DNA from: Blepharisma stoltei
Taxonomy: Eukaryota > Ciliophora > Heterotrichea > Heterotrichida > Blepharismidae
Reading direction: 5' to 3'
NCBI GenBank assembly: GCA_914767885.1
Contig: CAJZBQ010000051.1
Location: forward strand, 786,001-850,000
Length of the DNA: 64,000 bases
The position numbers and the translations under genes were made by a program. Positions 12,116-23,591 of this stretch are shown piece after piece. Each line of letters opens with the position of its first letter. The stretch's first letter is position 1. The notes under the pieces are model-generated. The model saw only the letters and a program-made list of their open reading frames with translations. It ran no database searches and was not told the DNA's origin.

Positions 12116-14519
12116 TTACGAGAATAAAAAGTCTTCGTCCAGTAAATCTGCAGCAATGACAGATTTAATTTGCATTGGTTGTTCCTGAAATCCAAGTGTT
12201 CGCTTCATATTTTCAAAAATTCTTTTTTCCTTTAAAATATCATCTAGTCTAGCATTTCGAGGAGACTCGTGTCTTTTTTTATTTTTTAGTTTCATTGGAT
12301 TTTTTTCTAAATATATAGCTAAGTCAATAGTAGGTGTTGGAGGCTTAGGACTAAAATCAATTGTTGACTGTTCTAATCTGAAGCAAGGGTCAGGAGCAGC
12401 TTGGGTTGTCATTATATATTCTTTTTTTGGAATTTGTGAAAGTCTTTCAAACACATTAGGACTAGCAGCTCTTCGATCATCACTATTGCCAATCGGAGAA
12501 TACGCAACAGAGGAGCTTCTATTTGCGGATTTTACTTTTGGGGTTATTTTTACTGCTTTTTTAATTCCATTGTTTTCCATTGTTAGAGGTCTATCTTCTT
12601 CTTTTTTTAGAGCTGTTTTTCTCCCAGTTGACTCTACTCAAATATTTTTTGCAGATTCAATAAACTTTTCGTAATCTTTTTCTTTATGATCGGGGTAAAT
12701 TTGTTGGAAGCTTCCTAAGTGCGATTTTTCTCACCTATCTCGTTTTGATTGTGCTCTGAGTATTTCTTCTTTTTTCTGGTCTTTAAAATCGGCGTTCTTT
12801 TTTCCTAGCGCTCTTTTTAAGATGTCTTGCCTTTGTTTCGAGAGATATATTTTTTTATTGTCTGTGTTGATATTTAAAAGTGTCATTGCTTCGCTTATGA
12901 CTTGAAATTTTATTTTCCAGTCCAATGGAGAATCTGTAGTAAACGAAGGAGAATGGTTGACTTCTAGAAGTCATGGCTTCAGTTTCTTATCTAAAATTAC
13001 CTTATTTTAGATGAATTTGAGATTTATTTTTCTTCTTTAGAGATTATTTTGAATTTATTTGCATAGGAATATATCAAATCCTAGTATTTCAAAGCACATA
13101 CCATTAAAAGGATCGTCGGGTTGGCAAGCTCGATAAGTGTGGGATAGGAATGGCTGGACAGAGCAAAGAGTTTTTATAATAATTTCTTTAATATCTTCCC
13201 ACAGTTTTGCTGTATTATGCCCCATCTCTTCAAGCAACTTCATAGTTGCTGTCAAACTTCGCTTATGTCCAATGTCATCATTTGCAGGGTCTTCATTGAA
13301 CACAAAATTTTCACTATTCTTGTTAATTGCATAATTAGTTAAATGCATACACTGTTTAGCTAAATTCTGACCTGAAGGTTTTACATATGATTCTGTGGCA
13401 AATCTTGCAAGCCCTTCTTTATGCAAATATATTCTAAGAGGATCGCAGCCTGCAACCAAGACATAAAGTCTCAAGTCAAATTTCAAGCCTTCGATTAAAA
13501 ATGGATGCTTCAGATATTCTTGTACAACATATCGGTCATCTTGTTCAAAAACATCCAGATTTTTTGTGAGAAAAATTCCTCTTCCTTGGCAACTTGCTTC
13601 TGGCTTGACAATGTAATCTTAATTAGCTATAACGCTTTACATCCACTACGGGGTAGCCAAATCCAGAGCTGCCACCATATTTATCCACGTGTCGGGTCCA
13701 TGGACCGCTGGATCGACTCACTTTAATATCAGGGCACGGGGTAAGTACGGCGTTCCGGCTTCGACGGGCTTCGCTGCCGCCATGGCTTTATTCCGACTCA
13801 GCTCCTGCGCGTGTTCCGCCTAGGGGTCCACCTCCTCGGGCGTGCTGAGGGGGTAAAGACCTGAGCTCTTGATCGCACTGGGAGCAGTTCTTTGGTTATC
13901 TCCAAAGTTAAACCGCTATTGCTGTGCAGAAGTTCTCGAGGTAAAACCCAACCCCATAAATAAAAATGTTTGAGTGGGAGAAAATTAGCGGAGCTAATTT
14001 CGCTTGAAGCAAAAGCCATTTTATTTATGCTTCTGGCTTGACAATGTAAACTTTATTTTTGGAGATTAGGCTTTGGTTTCTTAAGTCTGAGAGCTCTGAA
14101 GGTATAAGCCAAGTTTTAGGATAAAAACAATAGTCTTCAGAGTAAAGTTTTCTCATTTTATTGAGGTTCTTCCCTAAAAAGTTTTTTCTCGCTAAAGAAT
14201 ACATCCCAGGAAAGTGATTTATTTTTTGGTAAGGCTTCATTTGTAAGAGTTTTTCTGGCTGGACAGCACCGTCAGTTCAGAAAAGGTCTCAGTTAAGATT
14301 ATCGTCTTTGAAGTCGAGCCTTCATTGAAAAAACTCTTTCGCGACTCTTTTAACAACATCGTATTTTGTACAGGAAACGTTCACAATAACCTTTCTCTTA
14401 GTTTTAAGCTTGGATTTTATTGGAGGAAGTGACTCTTTGATTTCCTCTTCTTGGTCTGATTCAGGACACGCTCTTGTTTCTTCTTCCCAAGAAGCCAGTT
14501 CTTCTTTGCTGCCAATCAT
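12116..14519 (-). CDS. Tubulin tyrosine ligase-like protein (TTLL, probable polyglutamylase)
   Basis: ATP-grasp enzyme that adds amino acids, probably glutamates, to tubulin in axonemes or cortical microtubules. An acidic N-terminus leads to NVSCTKYDVVKRVAKEF and the core: FPGMYSLARKNFLGKNL, TWLIPSEL, KVYIVKPEA|SCQGRGIFL (ATP-binding), YVVQEYL, KFDLRLYVLV, MHLTNYAINK, and LKPWLLEVNHSPSF with the catalytic Glu-x-Asn pair. A basic C-terminal tail (KKRHESPRN, KEKRIFENMKRTLGFQE) follows, as in TTLL6/TTLL13-type enzymes. The core is split by a SINE with a 22-bp duplication (13617-14027) and a 72-bp IES (13000-13071). Removing them leaves 1,899 nt (632 aa). TGA-coded Trp occurs at PWLLEV and elsewhere. 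Glutamylase rather than tyrosine ligase is inferred from motif style. Confidence 0.9.
13000..13071 (-). other. TA-bounded IES (72 bp) in the TTLL gene
   Basis: AT-rich insert between GFDI and ILDKKLKPWLLEV codons. TA dinucleotides at 12998-12999 and 13070-13071 allow excision leaving one TA and the frame GAT ATA ATT TTA GAT. Without removal the frame ends at TAA just after CTATGCAAA. At 72 bp it cannot be a standard 15-nt intron of this organism. Confidence 0.8.
13617..14027 (-). mobile_element. SINE-like retroposon 2 (411 bp) in the TTLL gene
   Basis: GC-rich insert flanked by a perfect 22-bp direct repeat (13595-13616 and 14028-14049, beginning TGCTTCTGGCTTGACAATG). In minus orientation it starts ATAAATAAAATGGC and ends GCTAATTAAGA. 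It shares blocks with the copy at 42862-43285: a hairpin with AAATTAGC/GCTAATTT, CAATAGCGGTTTAAC and GGAACACGCGCAGGAGCTGAG. It splits KPEA from SCQGRG in the ATP-grasp core. Confidence 0.92.
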
Positions 14520-14661
14520 AATTTTGGAATCAAATTAATTAGAGATTTTTTGCAGTTTTTATACAAATGGTGAAATAATTCACGAAAAATGAGCGCTTAG
14601 TAATTGCTTGTTCGTATAAAAATAAAGCTATTATGCAAAAATTAATTTAATTTTGCCATGT

Positions 14662-17600
14662 TTACGATTTATCAGGAGATAAGGTTCGCTTAATAATTTT
14701 TCGAGATCGAATTCCTCTTGGAGTATGTGCTTTTATTGGTGAAAGACTCTTTTTAGACTTATTTGTTGAAATATTTGAGGGGCTCTTGCTTTCAAACAAA
14801 AATTTTAAGTCATTTTCGTTATTTCGTATCTTTCGCTTGCATTCTTCAAGGTTTTTTTCGAGTGTTTTTATTTCCTCATCTTTAGAGACGATTTCTTTTT
14901 TAAGCTGAGCTGTCTCTTCTGCAACTAGTATTCTCTCTCTGAGCTTCTCATTTATTATTGTAAATGATGTTGGCGGTTTTTCGGTTTTTGACTGAAAGCT
15001 TTCTTTCAATTTTAATATTTCTACTTCAAGTTGATGAATTTTTTGTTCTAGCTCGTTAATAATAATATCTTTCTCATGAATTTGTTCCTTAAGAGAAATC
15101 TCGTTTTCAATATTTTCTTCTTGCTCAAGCTCTTCTTTCGTATCCAATTCGTTGCTCTTAGCACTTTCATAATTTTCTAATATTTGCTCTAATTCGTTTT
15201 CTAATAGTTTAATTTTCTCTTTGAGTTCAAGGCTCTTTTGAACTTCACTCTCAAAATTCTCTTGAAGCCTCTTAATTTCGCTTCTTACTCCCCTCCCATC
15301 CTTTATCGAACGATTGACTGTAAAAATTCCTAAAAATTGGGAAAATTAACCCCCATCCTTGATCGAACGATTTTCATATCATGCAAATTTTTATATATAT
15401 AAAAATATATTGGCTATCAAAAGCTTGGGAAGATATACATAATGAAGTTGTTTTCAGAAGCTTTGAGACGACATAAAGCTACACAGTCAACTATCTGAAG
15501 TGATTTAGTCATTAGCCTAGGCTTAAAAAACTCAATAATCTAATAAATAGAGATTTCTTTAAAATTTTAAAAAAATAATTTTTAATTCAATTAGGAATAA
15601 ATTAAAATTTTAACAGTTTAAAGTGGTAACTAATATAATCAAAATATTAAAAACTGTATTTTTATGAAATTAATTCAATTTTTTGCTGTAAAAAGAATTA
15701 TTAAATACTCTTAACCCTCTTATTTAAAAACACACAATTAAAATGGCGAGCCATCCGACCCGTCCTTCTCCTGTACCCTTATGGACTACGGGTTTAAGAA
15801 GTAAACGGGGCCTGGATATTGTGTCCAGGGTGGGTTTTTTACCTTGGTCGGGATACCACGACAAGGTTTTTTTACCTCTCATAAAGACGAGAAGACCAGA
15901 GCCGCAGAATCAGGAGTCAAACTTCAGGACTAGAAGGAAAGTGAGGAAGCTTGTAGTAGAGCTTGGGGACCTGAAGGAGATTCCGGGAGGCTACTTTTCC
16001 CCCTCCCCAGAAAGGACGGCGCCGGATCACTAGACCCTGATCAATGGAGTACCTGGGTGAGTCTCCCTGTCAGATGGCGACGTCACCATTTTTTGGTGAC
16101 GTCGACAGAAAATGGAGTGAGCTACAGAGCCGGTGCATAGGGCGCAAGCTTGAAGCTGGCAGTGCTGGGTAGAGGCTGAAATAAACCTCCGTGACCCGCT
16201 AAAACTAATTAATCTAATCTAATCTAATCTAATCTTATTTAAAAGTAAATAAAAAAAAAATATATATATATATATTTTTTTTTATTTTATATATAAAATT
16301 TTTTTTTTTCCCAAAAAAAATTTTTTTAAACCCCCATCCTTGATCGAAAGATTGCGAGCCGTTCGATCAAGAATGGTGGGGAGTTAGTGTAATTTCATTT
16401 TCAAGATTGCAGCGCTTTGCTTCAGAAGTATCAAATTTTAATGATTCTACCAAAGCCTTCAAATCTTTAATTTGCTTTTCATAAAGTGCCTTCAATATTG
16501 TTTCACCATGGCTGAAGTGTACTTCTTTGTTAACTATTTCTTGCTTATACTGTTCTTTTAGTCTCTTGATTTCTTCTTTATAGCTCTCTTCCTGCTCTCT
16601 GAGAAGTCTTTCAGTTTCATTCATGGCAAGTATCTTTAAGTTTTCAACTTCTTTTTGGAAGAGTTCATTAAGATCCTTCTTTTTTTTTTTAAACGCTAAT
16701 TTCTTATTGATTAAGATCTGGTTTTTCTCTTCAATGACTCTTGAGTTTCTTATTTCAACATCTTGTAATATATTCTGGACTAGTTTTTCATTCTGAAGTT
16801 CGCTTATTCGCTCCGATTTACAAAGAACAATATTACATTCATTTTTGTGTTAAAAGTTTGAAAAATTTAAGGGAATAAAAGGATAGATCAAATATTTTAT
16901 TTAGAAATTTTTAATTATAATTGAAGGACTCAAAAAAAAAAATAACTTTAGGAAGTATCTGCTGTTTTAGTTCGCTATTAACTTGTGGAGCTAGTAAGTG
17001 TTGCTTTTCTTTTTCACCAATGATGTCAATAAGGACTTGTTTTTCCGTTGAAACCATATCTTTTGCTTTTTTGATTTCATTTTCATAAAAATGCTGGTTT
17101 TCCTTAATCTTTCTTTCGCAAGTTTTCTTCAATTGTTTTCTCTTTGCTTTCTGAACTAGCAGAACTTTTGTTATTTCATGTCTTATACGATCACCCATTT
17201 CACTTTCAAGCATTGCAATTTGTTCATTTAGCACCTTGAATGTAGTTTTTGACTGGACCTGAGTGACTTTTTCTTTAATTGTAGACGTGTCAAGTTTATT
17301 TTGTATCTCTTCTGCCTTGCTCTCTGCGAATTCTGCTTCTCGCTTTTTCAGTTCCATTTCTCTTCTCAGGGCTTCAATTTCTAGCTTTACTTGATCATTT
17401 TGCTCAGACAGAACGTTAATTTCGTTTTGAAAAGCTGATTTCTGAGCATAAAAGAGCCCTTCTTGTTTGCTGAGTTGCTCATTTTTTTCCAAAATCCTGT
17501 CAACATATCATTTTCTATTTTCACTATGCCTTTGCTGAAAATGAGCCTCAAGAATTTTTTCTTTTTCAGCGTGCTTTTTCTTTAAATCATTTATTTGATC

Positions 17601-19278
17601 TTCGCATTCTGTTTGGCACTTCTTTATAGCTGCAGAATGCTCATTTTTTAAAGAGTTTATTTCATTATTGTGCTCAGAGGTTAGTTTTTGAAAGAGCTGC
17701 TTTTGAGCACGGTCTGCCTCTTCTTGAGTTTCTTTTAATTTCAACAAAAGATTGTCGACTGTTTCTTTTAAAATTAAAATATGCTTATCATTTTTGGATA
17801 AAGCATCTGCAGTTTGTTCTCTTACTCCTTACTTGGCTATAGAAAAACTTGTTTTAGAATGATAGTTTAAGTCATGTTTTTTTTTTAATAAAAACATTTC
17901 TCTAATAAATGAGTTAATTCTTTTTCTTTTTCAAAAAGTTTGACTTTTACAGAAATTTCTTGCTGTTTAGCATCCAATTCCTGTTTAGTATGCAAAAATC
18001 TTTGATTTAATTGCTGCATTTTCAATAGAACTTTCTCTATTTGCAATGATTTCTTTTTAATTTGATCTTCAAGTTTCGCCTCCTGGGCTTGAGATCGTTC
18101 TTTGAATTGAGAAAACTCGCTACTAAACTCCCCCCTCCGTGAGAGAACAAAACCGTTAGAAAAATCCCTATTTTTTGCCCAAAAACCAACCCTCCGTGAG
18201 TCAACAAAAATTTTTTTAATAGAAAAAATTTTTATGGAAAAAAAATTTTGATATATAAGCGATAATTAGTATAATGAAATCTAGAGCTAATTCTGTTTAA
18301 TTTTAAACGAATTGCTTTTTAAAACTTAAATTTTGTAAATTAAATTAATATTTGCTTTCCAATTTTTTGCGAATTAGGAATTTTTTAAATTTCGAAAAAA
18401 AAAATTTTTTCATAAAATTTATATATAAATTTTTTAAAAAAAAAAAAAAATTAACCGTGAGTGAACAAAATTTTTTTGTTCACTCAGGGAGGGGGGGGAG
18501 TAAGCTGCGCATATTGATCTTCAGTCTTATTACTTTTTAATTGAAGATCGCAGATTTGTTGCTGAGCTTCTTCGTATTTTTTTGAGATCAAAGAGTTTTC
18601 CTCTTCAACTTTTGAAAGCCTTAATTTGGTATGATCAGCCAAGTTTTGAAGGCTTTCTTTTTCTTTTAGTACTGATTGGAGCCTTGCTTGAGTCAAATTT
18701 AAAATTTCTTTCAAGTCATTGAATTTTGAATCGTGAGACCTCAAACTAAAAAGTCGGTCCTCATCAAGTCATCTAGGTGTTTCTTTGCTCAAATCATGAT
18801 TGTGCTTGTTTACAGCTTCATGGGTTCTTGCCCTGAAAAGTTCAGCCTTATCGTCATTAGAAATTAATTCAGAATTTTGGCGAAACTGCAGCAGCTCTAT
18901 AGATGGAGGAATTGATAATGAACTCCCACTATGTTGAAGTTTAATTTCATACTCACTGATTCGACGTTCATAATCTCTTCTTAAAAGCTGAATTTGTTGC
19001 TGATTTTCAGAAATTTGCTTTTCAAGCTCCAGCTCATGATTTTTTATTTCCAGTTTATACATCGCGAGTGATTTATTTGAGCCTGGACCTTGAGTTTGTA
19101 GCCTGTTTATCAAAGATTCAATAGCTACAATACTTTCTCTCCCTGAAGGATCAGTTGAAATAATTTCTTTGAGATTCAGATTTTCTGAGCCAGATTCAAG
19201 CCGATAGATAAAGTTTTTTAGTTTAAATAAGTTATTTTTCAGGTCCTTTACAGTATCTTGCTTCTGGCTATTCTCCAT
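14662..19278 (-). CDS. Long coiled-coil protein, interrupted by four IESs
   Basis: Starts MENSQKQDTVKDLKNN and is almost entirely heptad-like Leu/Glu/Lys coiled coil with no globular domain. A basic Ser-rich tail ends the protein (LSPIKAHTPRGIRSRKIIKR then SPDKS). Such proteins are typical of basal bodies, centrosome-like structures or cortical cytoskeleton, but no specific family is recognised. The frame is broken four times: 18126-18502, 17825-17904, 16836-16950 and 15288-16386. After excision at TA the joins read AQL|SSEF, THLL|REQT, QILP|NIVL and EITL|RSEI. The total is 2,946 nt (981 aa). Trp is coded by TGA at PRWLDED and NRKWYVD. A spacer of about 140 bp separates it from the TTLL gene, same strand. 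Confidence 0.85.
15288..16386. mobile_element. 1.1-kb MITE-type IES with a nested SINE
   Basis: Ends TACTCCCCTCCCATCC (left) and GGTGGGGAGTTA (right), with internal TTGATCGAACGA-like copies near both ends, so it is a variant of the ACTCCCC MITE family. Excision at TA (15286-15287 and 16385-16386) joins E-I-T-L-R-S-E-I-K-R in the coiled-coil gene. A 503-bp SINE-like element lies in its middle, so the parent IES was about 585 bp. Confidence 0.9.
15730..16232 (+). mobile_element. SINE-like retroposon 3 (503 bp), nested in an IES
   Basis: GC-rich block starting near AAAATGGCGAGCC and ending in CTAATTAATC plus four further AATCT units. Flanked by the 12-bp repeat TCTTATTTAAAA (15718-15729, 16233-16244). 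Contains the hairpin GACGTCACC..GGTGACGTC (about 16078-16110). An ORF of 96 codons inside has no other support. Confidence 0.85.
16836..16950 (-). other. TA-bounded IES (115 bp)
   Basis: AT-rich insert where the coiled-coil frame runs into stops on both sides. TA at 16834-16835 and 16949-16950 are in the same codon phase. Excision gives QQILP|NIVLCKSER. Other TA pairs nearby could shift the edge by a few codons. Confidence 0.65.
17825..17904 (-). other. TA-bounded IES (80 bp)
   Basis: Interrupts the coiled-coil frame between ELTHLL and REQTADAL. The ends share TAGAGAA/TAAGAGAA, so the exact TA used is ambiguous by one triplet. Full removal is needed to avoid TAA in frame. Confidence 0.7.
18126..18502. 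mobile_element. MITE-type IES (377 bp)
   Basis: Classic family member. The left end ACTCCCCCCTCCGTGAG is followed about 70 bp in by a second CCCTCCGTGAG copy; the right end is a hairpin GTGAACAAAA..TTTTGTTCAC then GGGGGGGGAGTA. The core includes TTTATATATAAATTTTTTAAAA. Excision at TA gives AQL|SSEFSQF in the coiled-coil gene. Confidence 0.92.
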
Positions 19279-19484
19279 GATATGTAGTTTGAATTTATAT
19301 GTTAAATGACTTTATATTTTATAAATAAGCTATTAGTGAACTTTTAAAATAACTGTTTTATTGCTAATTATTTGTAATTTAATAGTCTAAAGCAGAAAAG
19401 TTTCCTAGATTGCTTGTGAAATGCTTAAAAATAATTGCTGCTTCATTCAAGGTAATTTTAATTTGAAGAAGATTTATATTTATT

Positions 19485-19778
19485 ATGGAAGCTCTAAAAA
19501 AGCATATTCGCTACGAAGTATTTGGCCACGTTCAGGGTGTCTTTTTCAGAAAGTACACTAAAACCCAGGCACAAAAGCTTGGACTCACAGGATGGGTAGA
19601 AAATACACCACGAGGAACTGTCATTGGAGAAGCTGAAGGTCCATCTGATAAAATAGAAGAATTTAAACATTGGTTGAGAAACATTGGATCTCCTAAGTCG
19701 CGAATTGATGATCTCAGAATAACAAATGAAACAGATATTTCTCAATTGAAGTTTCATTCGTTCTCAGTAAAAAAGTAA
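19485..19778 (+). CDS. Acylphosphatase
   Basis: 97-aa enzyme that hydrolyses the carboxyl-phosphate bond of acyl phosphates in the cytosol. The active-site signature VFGHVQGVFFRKYTKTQA (about residues 12-29, with the catalytic Arg in FFRKYT) and GLTGWVENTPRGTVIGEAEG (catalytic Asn in WVENT) are complete. The length matches the usual 90-100 aa. It sits between the divergent coiled-coil gene and the convergent kinesin gene, ending about 105 bp from the kinesin stop. Confidence 0.95.
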   Translation: MEALKKHIRYEVFGHVQGVFFRKYTKTQAQKLGLTGWVENTPRGTVIGEAEGPSDKIEEFKHWLRNIGSPKSRIDDLRITNETDISQLKFHSFSVKK

Positions 19779-19883
19779 TAAATAATCAAGTCTTGTTCCT
19801 AAACAATATTAAATACTTCGAAATATCAATTATTACATAAATAAGTTTGGATAAAAAATTAAATATTTATTAAACTCATATAT

Positions 19884-22800
19884 CTAATCATCTACAGGAG
19901 GACTTTTATCTCCACTTTGCGAGAAAACTGAAAGGGAACTTGGCTTTCGAAACCTCAAATGGAAGGGAGATCCGTTTAATGAAATTTTAATAGGTCTGGC
20001 CACTGTTTTGGTTTGCTTTATTAAGTCTTCTATTTTGGAATAATATTCTTTTGTTAGAGATCGCTTCAAGCCTGGAGCATCAGTTTCATCTTGTGATCTC
20101 GGTATCCCAGCTTTTTCTTGCAAATCCAAAAACATATTAATCCACCTTCCCAGCACCTCATGCAGCTCATTAATTTCTGATTGTTTTCTTGCCAGTTCTT
20201 TCTCACAAGAATTTTTTAAAGAATCAACATATTCTTTTCACCTATCTTTTTCTTTTAAGTAGACTTCCAAATTTTCATGTTGATATGTCTCTAGTAATAG
20301 CTTAAAAGTCGTACTTTCAGATTTGGCGATTTCATACCCATTTTTTATTTGCTGATTAAACAGTGTCTGCACTTCCAAATTTGTTTCAAGACTTCTGACC
20401 TTATAAGGGTCATTTTGGTCGCCATGATCCCCGAACGAAGCTTTGAGCCCTGCAAATCTAGGGGTTATATCATCAAATCTAGGAGACGGAGAAAACAACT
20501 TGTAATTCAATGCAGTATTCATTCGGTTTGACCTTCTTATATCTGGCTTGTCCATTATTATAGTTGGCCTTATACCTCTTATGAACTTCCCTTTTGGAGT
20601 TGGATCTGACAATTTTTCTTTGCCCCAGTGCTCATTTTCAAGCTTATTCATAAGATTTATGATTTTGTTAAATGAGTTATGCAGATGGTCTACAAGCTGC
20701 TCAAGGGCTCCAATTTTGTTTTCTTGGAATTTTGAGAGCTTCAATTTCAAGTTGAATTTTTCTTTTAGTAAATTGTATTTCCATTGAAGGTCATAGATTC
20801 TCCTTATAAGCTCGCAATTGATGAGACCTGACTGAATAACTTGCTTTCTAAGCTGGAATGCAACGATTTCTGAACTGATATCGGAGTTGTCTTCGAGGAC
20901 TGTACAAAGTTCTTGGGAGTATAAGTCTTGGGTTTTCAGCACAGAAATGTTTAATGGCATGTCAATTTCCACTTCATTAATCTTTGTCATCAAAAGGGAA
21001 GTTTCTTCAGTTTGCACAGGAATTTCGCCTGTTAAGGCAGCATCAACAGTTGCATCGATGAACTCTCACTCACTAACTGTTTCTCCTGAAGATCATACAT
21101 GGGGGTGGGCCATCTGCACTCTTAGAACCGATAGCAGATAGATTTATTGGAAAGCCGGGGATCTTGTGGAAGGAAGGACAGTATTCGGAAATGAATATCA
21201 AGCCAGGTTTTACTTGACTTGGTGAAGCAAATGTCGGGCTTAGCTGACAGCATGCTCACATCCAGTCTAGGGTTTTTCCTCGTGGGGAAATCGTTCACTG
21301 GAGTTGGAAAGCGGAAGTTCAGCAAGGTCAGAGGTAACCAATTGGCTAATCGAAAATCCTTACCGCGATACAAGCGTTGTGTCTGGACCTGGGGGTCCAT
21401 TTAGTTAGCAGCTCGACCAGAAAATTCGATTTTTCAAATTTTCGGAATAGGCAAACCCGCTTGCGTGCAGCATGGTGACCCAGAGTCTCTGGCTCTCGGG
21501 TAGCGAGTGCAAGTCCTAGTCCGTAAGGAGCAACACAGTGGAAGGCCGTGCCCAGACTGGCAAGCACGCGGTAGAGCATTATACGGAGGCGAGTAGTGGC
21601 CTGCCAGCCTGTAGGGACTTATCTATTAGTAATTAAGTTAAGACTGTTTCTCCTGCTTTTATTTTTGATAAGCTATCGCTGAACCTATTATTGGCTTGGT
21701 TTAAGTGAGATATTAGCATCTCTATCTGCTTCTTCAGACTTCTGTTTTCTTCTACAATCGCCTTGTAAGCATTTTCGTCAGTTTGCTTCATAATCAGCAG
21801 TTTTTTGTAGCATTCAAAGGATTCTGAAGAAGATGTTTCAGCTTTTATTCTTTTTCTTTGTTCTCTGCTCAGCTCATCTTCAAGCTCGCTTACCTTGCTT
21901 TCCAAATTTTCTTTATCCTGCTTTAAAGAATAAAGCTCTTCAATAATTTGATCATTTTGCCCGAAATCATCCACTAGCTCCCCCCTCCTTGAGCGAACAA
22001 AAAAACTTTGCTCGCTCATGGTGGGGGTTAATTTTTTTTTTTTAAAAATTTATATATAAATTTCATAGTATTTTTTTTTTTCAAAAATTCCAATTCGTAA
22101 AAATTGAGAAGCAAAAATTAATTTGTAAATTCTATGTTTGAAATGAGAGCTGTTCGAAATTTAATAGAGATTTCAGTATCCAAATTATCACTTATATATC
22201 AAAATATTTTTTTCATAAATACAGTTTCTATTGAAAAAATTTGTGTTCACGCACAGAGGGTGGGTTTTTTTGGAAAAAAAAAATAAGGATTTCTCCAATT
22301 GTTTGTTCGCTCACGGCGGGGGAAGTAAGGAAATTCTTCGTTTATCAATAGCAAATGAGACTCCAATATCTTCAGTACTCCTGAAGTCTTCTGATTTCTG
22401 ATCTTCTTCTGTTGGCAATGATGGAGAATTTTGCTGAGGTATGGTAGGAGAGCTTTCCTTTAGAGATTTTTTGAGTCTTTTTATTTCATCTTTTGCATCA
22501 GCTAATTTTTTCTTTAATTTTGCAATCATTTTCATATAGGCTTCAGGAGATCTTTTTATGTTTAGCTTAACTTTATTTTTGATAGTCTTCGCACGCTGAG
22601 CAAATTTGAGAGTGTTTAATGTATCTTCTAGATTTCTTGGGTGAGGTGAACAATTCACTATAAGGGTTGTTTTATAGTTACCACCTAAGGATTCTTGCAA
22701 AAGCCTAGTTAATTTTGAATCTCTGTAAGGAATATGCTCTTGATTGCTGGTTAAAGCATGAATAACATTCCCCAAAGCGCTGAGAGACAAGTTTATTTTT

Positions 22801-23591
22801 TTAGCTTCTTCAAGCTTATTCCCAGTCACTCCTGTTTGGTTGATTTTCTCACAGCCTGCTAAGTCAACTAGATTCAGAATTCCTCTTTTCTCTGTATCAT
22901 TGGGAAATTTTTGATTGACCTCAAGCATAAAAAGCTGATGACTCCTTGAGCTGACTTGATTCATTTTTGTTGAAGCTACAGTTCTATTGCTTTCCCCTAA
23001 AGACAAAACTTCAACCATTTCTTCCTCACAAACCACATACATCTCAGTTAGCCCTTGAACATAAATCCCTCTCCTCGGATCTTCTTTAATTTTCAAATTT
23101 GTGTTATTCCCCAATAAATCCTTTAAAGTTTCTTTATAAATTTCAAGCATCGAACACTTTAAGGTGTATTCTGCCTCATCCTTAGCATTTGACAGGTAAT
23201 CAAAAATCAAGCTAATAGCTCTTGGGATGATTCCTCTTGTTAAATCATCATAAATATCCAAACCCATCATAGTGTAGGATTTGCCAGAACCTGTTTGTCC
23301 ATATGCGAAAACAGTACCATTGTATCCAGCTAAAATATCCTCAATGATAGGTTTTCCTACACATTCAAAAATATCAGGCTGCTCTGTGTTTGGAGGGAAA
23401 ACTTTGTCATATATAAAATTATCCGGATTGCTATTGCTATGTGCCACACTAACTGTCGAGTCGTCTGGAAAGGAGTAATGCTCTGCTTTGTTTTCTGGAA
23501 GCTGGAGTTCAATATCAATTAATGGTCGGAAACGGCAAACAACCTTGATGTTGCTTGCTTCTCTCATTGTCTGCTGCCTTTTGGCCAACAT
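19884..23591 (-). CDS. Kinesin heavy chain with N-terminal motor, interrupted by an IES and a SINE
   Basis: Plus-end-type microtubule motor. The motor domain (about residues 10-350) has NIKVVCRFRPL, P-loop GQTGSGKSYTM, switch I NQVSSRSHQLF, switch II LVDLAGCEK and neck region TLNTLKFAQRAKTIKNKVKLN. Overall pattern (YNGTVFAYGQTGSGKS, HIPYRDSKLTRLLQESLGG) is closest to kinesin-1-like motors. Coiled coil follows, then a Ser/Pro-rich tail ending FRKPSSLSVF..SPPVDD. A 351-bp MITE-type IES (21977-22327) and a 554-bp SINE (21089-21642) split the stalk. Joins are RRISL|VDDFGQND and KAGETV|SEWEF. Remaining length is 2,790 nt (929 aa). The assignment to a subfamily is from motif style only. Confidence 0.93.
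21089..21642 (+). mobile_element. SINE-like retroposon 4 (554 bp) in the kinesin gene
   Basis: Flanked by the 13-bp repeat ACTGTTTCTCCTG (21076-21088, 21643-21655), with tail ATTAGTAATTAAGTTAAG. Shares TTTTTCCTCGTGGGGAA, GTTGGAAAG.GGAAG and the hairpin CGACCAGAAAAT..ATTTTCGG with the 28S copy at 61560. The repeat has no TA, so TA-to-TA excision alone would not restore the frame. Confidence 0.9.
21977..22327. mobile_element. MITE-type IES (351 bp) in the kinesin gene
   Basis: Left end GCTCCCCCCTCCTTGAGCGA folds with TCGCTCATGGTGGGGG. The right end has GTTCGCTCACGGCGGGGGAAGTA. Excision at TA (21975-21976, 22326-22327) restores the stalk frame. Relative to the copy at 18126 the internal order is inverted: the hairpin end is on the left. 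Confidence 0.92.

Noticed and set aside
15743-16033. 96-codon ORF in SINE 3
   Set aside because: Lies wholly inside a GC-rich retroposon; no similar frame in the related copies, composition typical of chance ORFs in GC-rich DNA.
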